This document shows positions 60,718 to 64,000 of a DNA stretch of 64,000 nucleotides, piece after piece (the first letter of the stretch is position 1; every line of letters starts with the position of its first letter). Under the pieces are notes generated by a model. That model did not search any database, was not told where the DNA came from, and saw nothing but the letters and a program-made list of their open reading frames with translations. Source of the DNA: Salimicrobium flavidum (GTDB lineage: Bacteria; Bacillota; Bacilli; Bacillales; Halobacillaceae); assembly GCF_900156645.1 (NCBI RefSeq), contig NZ_FTOC01000003.1, positions 62,001-126,000 on the forward strand, written 5' to 3'. A program made the position numbers and the translations under genes.

Positions 60718-62379
60718 ATGGATACTCAGTTTCTTGTTTCATTAACTTTAATCGTAGCTACATTTGGTTTATACATAGGCATAGCCATATTCAACACAGC
60801 CAAAAAAACCTCGGATTTCTACGTAGCGGACCGCGGTGTCCCACCGGTATTCAACGGGATGGCCATCGGAGCCGACTGGATGAGTGCAGCTTCATTCATA
60901 GGTATGGCGGGGACTGTCATGCTTCTCGGATATGATGGTCTTGCGTATATCATGGGCTGGACAGGGGGGTATCTGCTCCTTACTTTCCTTTTGGCTCCTC
61001 AATTACGTAAATACGGGAGATATACGGTCCCGGAATTTATCGGAGACAGGTATAAAAATGATACCGCACGCCTCATTGCCGCAGTAGCTACCATAATTAT
61101 AAGTTTCACGTATTCTGTCGGTCAGCTGTCAGGCTCTGGTGTCGTTATCGGTCGTTTGCTTGAAGTGAACACAGCAATCGGTACACTTATCGGAGTAGTG
61201 CTCATCGCTTTCTATTCTGCCCTTGGTGGAATGAAAGGGATTACTTGGACTCAGGTGGCTCAATATGTCGTATTGATTACCGCCTACGTCATCCCCGTCA
61301 TATTCATGGCGATGCAGTTGACGAGCAGTCCGCTCCCGTGGCTATCTTACGGGGAAGTCGTCTCTGAATTCTCAGCGCTCGATCAGGAACTGGGGATCAG
61401 TGAATACCTTGTGCCGTTCACGGAAGGATCGAAATGGCAGTTCATCGCACTTATGTTTACATTGATGGCAGGTACCGCAGGACTTCCTCACGTCATCACA
61501 CGTTTCTTTACAGTAGCGACAATGAAGGCGGCCAGATGGAGTGGTGCCTGGGCGCTCGTGTTTATCGGGATCCTTTACCTCTCTGCTCCCGCTTACGCTG
61601 CGTTTTCCCGGTTCATTCTGATGACCCAGGTAGCCGGATCGCAAATAAATAATCTGCCCGCCTGGACACAGTCCTGGGTGGACACAGGGGAGTTGTCTGT
61701 AGCGGATTCGAACGGGGATGGCACCTTGCAGTGGTCAGAGCTGGTCATCAGTGGAGATATCGTTGTTATGGCGACTCCTGAAATCGCGAACCTCGGCATC
61801 TTCGTTATCGGATTGATGGCAGCCGGCGCAATGGCAGCAGCTTTGTCTACGGCGGGCGGTCTGATGATCACGATCTCAGCAGCTTTGTCTCATGATATTT
61901 ATTACCGTTCCATCAATCCTCATGCGACAGACAGAAAACGGCTCGCTGTCGGACGTTGGTCCATCGTCATAGCTACTGTCGTTGCAGGACTGATTGCACT
62001 CAATCCTCCGGGAGCTATAACACAGATTGTAGCCTGGGCGTTCGCACTCGCCTCTGGTACATTCTTCCCGGCGCTGGTTCTCGGTGTGTGGTGGAGAAGA
62101 GCGAACGGTCCCGGAGTGGTCGCAGGACTGCTTGTGGGTCTTACAGTAACTCTGTCTTACATTTTCCTTGCCAAATTCGGCGGAGTTACCGTTCTCGGTA
62201 TCATTGATACCGGCGCAGGAATCTTCGGAGCAGCTGCAGGCTTCCTGGCTAATATCGTCGTTTCACTTATGACGAAGCCTCCGACGCAGCAGACCATCGA
62301 TGAAGTGACGGACCTTCGTTACCCTGAACAGTTGAAATATGAAAATGGAGAAGTGTGGGTGAATAAAAAGGCTGAGTAA
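60718..62379 (+). CDS. Sodium:solute symporter, ActP-like
   Basis: This 553-residue membrane protein of the sodium:solute symporter family has about 13 segments: SDFYVADRGVPPVFNGMAIG, ADWMSAASFIGMAGTVMLLG, AGTAGLPHVITRFFTVATMK and AAALSTAGGLMITISAALSH. It resembles acetate/organic acid permeases that pair with a DUF4212 or DUF485 protein. The cre site in the leader suits uptake of a secondary carbon source such as acetate. The true substrate is inference. Confidence 0.87.
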   Translation: MDTQFLVSLTLIVATFGLYIGIAIFNTAKKTSDFYVADRGVPPVFNGMAIGADWMSAASFIGMAGTVMLLGYDGLAYIMGWTGGYLLLTFLLAPQLRKYGRYTVPEFIGDRYKNDTARLIAAVATIIISFTYSVGQLSGSGVVIGRLLEVNTAIGTLIGVVLIAFYSALGGMKGITWTQVAQYVVLITAYVIPVIFMAMQLTSSPLPWLSYGEVVSEFSALDQELGISEYLVPFTEGSKWQFIALMFTLMAGTAGLPHVITRFFTVATMKAARWSGAWALVFIGILYLSAPAYAAFSRFILMTQVAGSQINNLPAWTQSWVDTGELSVADSNGDGTLQWSELVISGDIVVMATPEIANLGIFVIGLMAAGAMAAALSTAGGLMITISAALSHDIYYRSINPHATDRKRLAVGRWSIVIATVVAGLIALNPPGAITQIVAWAFALASGTFFPALVLGVWWRRANGPGVVAGLLVGLTVTLSYIFLAKFGGVTVLGIIDTGAGIFGAAAGFLANIVVSLMTKPPTQQTIDEVTDLRYPEQLKYENGEVWVNKKAE

Positions 62380-62417
62380 TCATTAGAGAGAAGTCTTTTC
62401 CCTCATAAAAGAACGAA

Positions 62418-62450
62418 AGACGGATGCTGTCAATCAGCATCCGTCTTTTT
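62418..62450. terminator. Two-way terminator overlapping a small gene end
   Basis: AGACGGATGCTG pairs with CAGCATCCGTCT around TCAAT and is followed by TTTTT on the plus strand. The stem includes the last codons and stop codon of the minus-strand gene at 62430-62591. Confidence 0.88.
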
Positions 62451-62591
62451 CGACTTGAAATACATATAAATGTTCAGAAAGATGAAGGCGACAGCGATGA
62501 TGCCACCTACTGTTGTGAGCTCAAGAAGCTCAGTGAAAGCTCCTACAATGAAATAGAGCAGGAAAAACAAAGCGAACCCCAAGTAAAACAC
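62430..62591 (-). CDS. Small two-segment membrane protein
   Basis: This 53-residue protein starts at GTG 62591, nine bases after AGAAGGGA, and reads MFYLGFALFFLLYFIVGAFT, then GGIIAVAFIFLNIYMYFKSK and KTDAD. Two clear membrane helices with a positively charged end point to a real membrane protein. Its 3' end is embedded in the terminator hairpin it shares with the symporter operon. The gene at 62607 lies 15 bases upstream on the same strand. Function unknown. Confidence 0.6.
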   Translation of the reverse strand: MFYLGFALFFLLYFIVGAFTELLELTTVGGIIAVAFIFLNIYMYFKSKKTDAD

Positions 62592-62606
62592 GATAATCTG
62601 TCCCTT

Positions 62607-62885
62607 CTATAGCGGATACATATAAAAACGGTAAACCGTAAACTCATCACCCTGCATGATATCATAAGACTCGATATTTATCGATGAAAAAGTAAGACCA
62701 TCCTCCTGTTCAAACGATAGTGTAAGAACGTACTCCCTGTTTTCTATAAGGGGGATCGGACAAGGATTGATGATTTCTACCACCCATTCATAAGCGAACC
62801 GTTCTACGAAGGCATGTGTAAATTCTGTAGATGTACCATCGAACCAGAGATTTGTGATAGGTGTCAAATGCCGGTTGGGTTCCAT
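62607..62885 (-). CDS. Small acidic protein of unknown function
   Basis: This 92-residue protein begins MEPNRHLTPITNLWFDGTST at 62885, seven bases after AAGGAG, and continues with NPCPIPLIENREYVLTLSFE and SINIESYDIMQGDEFTVYRF. It is beta-rich and soluble. I do not recognise the family. It lies between the sigma-like gene at 62923 and the small membrane protein at 62430 on the same strand, so it could belong to a sigma/accessory unit. A longer reading from 62945 overlaps the sigma gene and is unlikely. Confidence 0.55.
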   Translation of the reverse strand: MEPNRHLTPITNLWFDGTSTEFTHAFVERFAYEWVVEIINPCPIPLIENREYVLTLSFEQEDGLTFSSINIESYDIMQGDEFTVYRFYMYPL

Positions 62886-62922
62886 AGCGCTTCTCCTTCG
62901 AAAGTAATAGTATGAGTTTCCC

Positions 62923-63372
62923 TTAATCGGAGGGGGTTGAAACATAAGTGGAGAATTTGCGCTGGAGTTTTTTCCGTTCCCTTAGCACGGTGGACTTGGA
63001 AATGGATAGAAGCGAGGCGATATCAGAGGTGGAATAGCCTTCCATCGAAAAGTGATAAATCTGTGCTTCTCTCTCGTCAAGGGGAGGTTGAAGGAAGTAA
63101 TGATCGATATGGGAGGAAGGGTAAAGGACCATGATTTTTTTCAGCAATTGTTCCCGGTGCTTCGCTTTTCGGAGCACCGAGCGGAAATGGTATTTCAGCT
63201 CCTGGTAGTAGTAAGTGGAAAATTTCGAAAGTGACGGGTCATAGTTTTCTACACACTTATGATAGATGAAATAGGCCTCCTGCAGTTCATCCTCATGCGG
63301 AGACGGGATGTTGAGACGATTAAGCACTTCTGCAACCAGCCCATAATATTCGGGGAATGAATTTATGTCCAT
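62923..63372 (-). CDS. Short sigma-70 family factor
   Basis: This 149-residue protein has a region-2-like helix set (DELQEAYFIYHKCVENYDPS, LSKFSTYYYQELKYHFRSVL) and a region-4-like helix-turn-helix (LDEREAQIYHFSMEGYSTSD, IASLLSISKSTVLRERKKLQ). It is smaller than housekeeping sigma factors and lacks region 1 and most of region 3. It should direct RNA polymerase to special promoters, perhaps for competence or stress. The ATG follows AAAGGAGAG. It is divergent from another sigma-like gene at 63533. Confidence 0.8.
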   Translation of the reverse strand: MDINSFPEYYGLVAEVLNRLNIPSPHEDELQEAYFIYHKCVENYDPSLSKFSTYYYQELKYHFRSVLRKAKHREQLLKKIMVLYPSSHIDHYFLQPPLDEREAQIYHFSMEGYSTSDIASLLSISKSTVLRERKKLQRKFSTYVSTPSD

Positions 63373-63532
63373 GAGTTCTCTCCTTTCTTGTTATATTATC
63401 CCTCTTTTCCCTGCAAAAGAGAATAGATTTCTGAATATTCCGGGGGAGAAATTTAATTTTCCGTAAAAAAATGACACCAAAATCCATTCTTAACACGATT
63501 ATAAAGTAAGAAGATAAAAGGATGTGTTTTTT

Positions 63533-64000
63533 ATGGAACCCGGAACTTTCGATGAGACAGTTAGACAGAACGAAAAGAGAATTCATTATTTCATCCATCA
63601 ACTCGGTATCCGTGATGTGGACGGTGAATATTATCAGGAAGGACTCATCGCTTTATGGAAAGCATGCGAGTCCCATAATGAAACGAAGAGTGATTTTTCT
63701 ACATACGTCAACTGGAAAATCAGAAATGCACTGATCGATCGGATCAGAAACGATCAACGTTACAAAGAGAAACAGGAACATCAACGGCAAATGATTTCAA
63801 TAGAAGAAGGCAGCGTACCTCCTCCTGAGATGCACAATGAATGGTTATGGAGACAAATAAGGGAGCGGCTGACACCTAATGAATGGAAATGGGTGGTCCA
63901 GTTCGCTTATGAGGACAAAGCAGTGGCTCAAATTGCAGCAAGGGAAGGCGTCACTCAGGATGCCGTGAAAAATTGGGGGAGGCATGCAAAACGGAAACTG
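63533..64000 (+). CDS. Sigma-70 family factor, cut by the right edge
   Basis: The frame opens at ATG 63533 behind AAAGGATG and runs past the window end, giving 156 residues. Region 2: YYQEGLIALWKACESHNETK, then SDFSTYVNWKIRNALIDRIR. Region 4: RLTPNEWKWVVQFAYEDKAV, then AQIAAREGVTQDAVKNWGRH. It is a short sigma factor like its divergent neighbour (both have the FST-Y helix) but clearly not a recent copy. The window cuts it near its natural end. Confidence 0.82.
   Translation, partial: MEPGTFDETVRQNEKRIHYFIHQLGIRDVDGEYYQEGLIALWKACESHNETKSDFSTYVNWKIRNALIDRIRNDQRYKEKQEHQRQMISIEEGSVPPPEMHNEWLWRQIRERLTPNEWKWVVQFAYEDKAVAQIAAREGVTQDAVKNWGRHAKRKL

Overview
The window comes from a low-to-mid GC Gram-positive bacterium of the Bacillaceae, most likely a moderately halophilic one (Halobacillus/Salimicrobium-like). 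Reasons: strong AAGGAGG ribosome sites with frequent TTG and GTG starts, acidic proteins even in the cytoplasm, an SLH-anchored surface enzyme, a Bacillus-type mannitol operon (mtlA-mtlR-mtlF-mtlD), a guanine riboswitch before xpt-pbuX, and secreted proteins with the S-layer-type Ig-like domain. The taxonomic call is inference; no rRNA or tRNA gene is present.

Layout. 0-3.3 kb: a PAS protein cut by the left edge, a DUF2252 protein, a lipoprotein and a remnant of a response regulator. 3.4-7.1 kb: glycerate uptake and phosphorylation (gntP, glxK) with a CdaR-type activator. 7.3-12.2 kb: two acetamidase/formamidase homologues around a decayed yjiH-like gene fused to the tail of another membrane protein, then two VanZ-like genes. 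12.3-15.4 kb: purine salvage (guaC, guanine riboswitch, xpt, pbuX). 15.7-19 kb: two secreted proteases (subtilisin type, and anthrax-lethal-factor type). 19.2-21.1 kb: nsrR and hmp (nitric oxide defence). 21.2-30.2 kb: O-antigen-ligase-like protein, phosphodiester glycosidase, NhaC antiporter, an Asp/Glu/Ser repeat protein, and a two-gene secreted/membrane unit. 30.2-33 kb: UbiA prenyltransferase, YkvA protein, MFS transporter. 33.3-38.5 kb: mannitol PTS operon. 38.9-41.7 kb: alcohol dehydrogenase and acyl-CoA ligase. 41.8-44.6 kb: a stress-type unit with an orphan GvpU-like protein, a HAD phosphatase and a Gfo/Idh/MocA oxidoreductase. 45-49.8 kb: sucrose operon (scrR, scrA, scrB, scrK). 49.9-54.4 kb: macro-domain protein, yhdT-panF, a small zinc-finger-like protein, a DsbA-family protein and an M15 peptidoglycan peptidase. 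54.5-60 kb: a large secreted nuclease and an SLH-anchored 5'-nucleotidase. 60.2-62.4 kb: a sodium/solute symporter with its small subunit. 62.4-64 kb: small genes and two divergent sigma-70-like genes, one cut by the right edge.

How it fits together. Much of the window is carbon uptake under visible control: ScrR-type operators, a MtlR-like dyad and CcpA cre-like sites. A second theme is the cell exterior: five different secreted proteins between 15.7 and 29.7 kb carry the same Ig-like module, and the nuclease/nucleotidase pair looks like extracellular nucleic acid and phosphate scavenging, with a Pho-box-like array before the nuclease. A family of short repeats with terminal inverted repeats (four copies, two of them joined to a second repeat) lies between operons.

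Most worth a second look: the lethal-factor-type protease paired with a subtilase, the shared Ig module, the orphan GvpU-like gene behind a SigB-like promoter with a frameshifted neighbour, the riboswitch starting only a few bases after the guaC stop codon, the Pho-box-like array, and the composite repeats.
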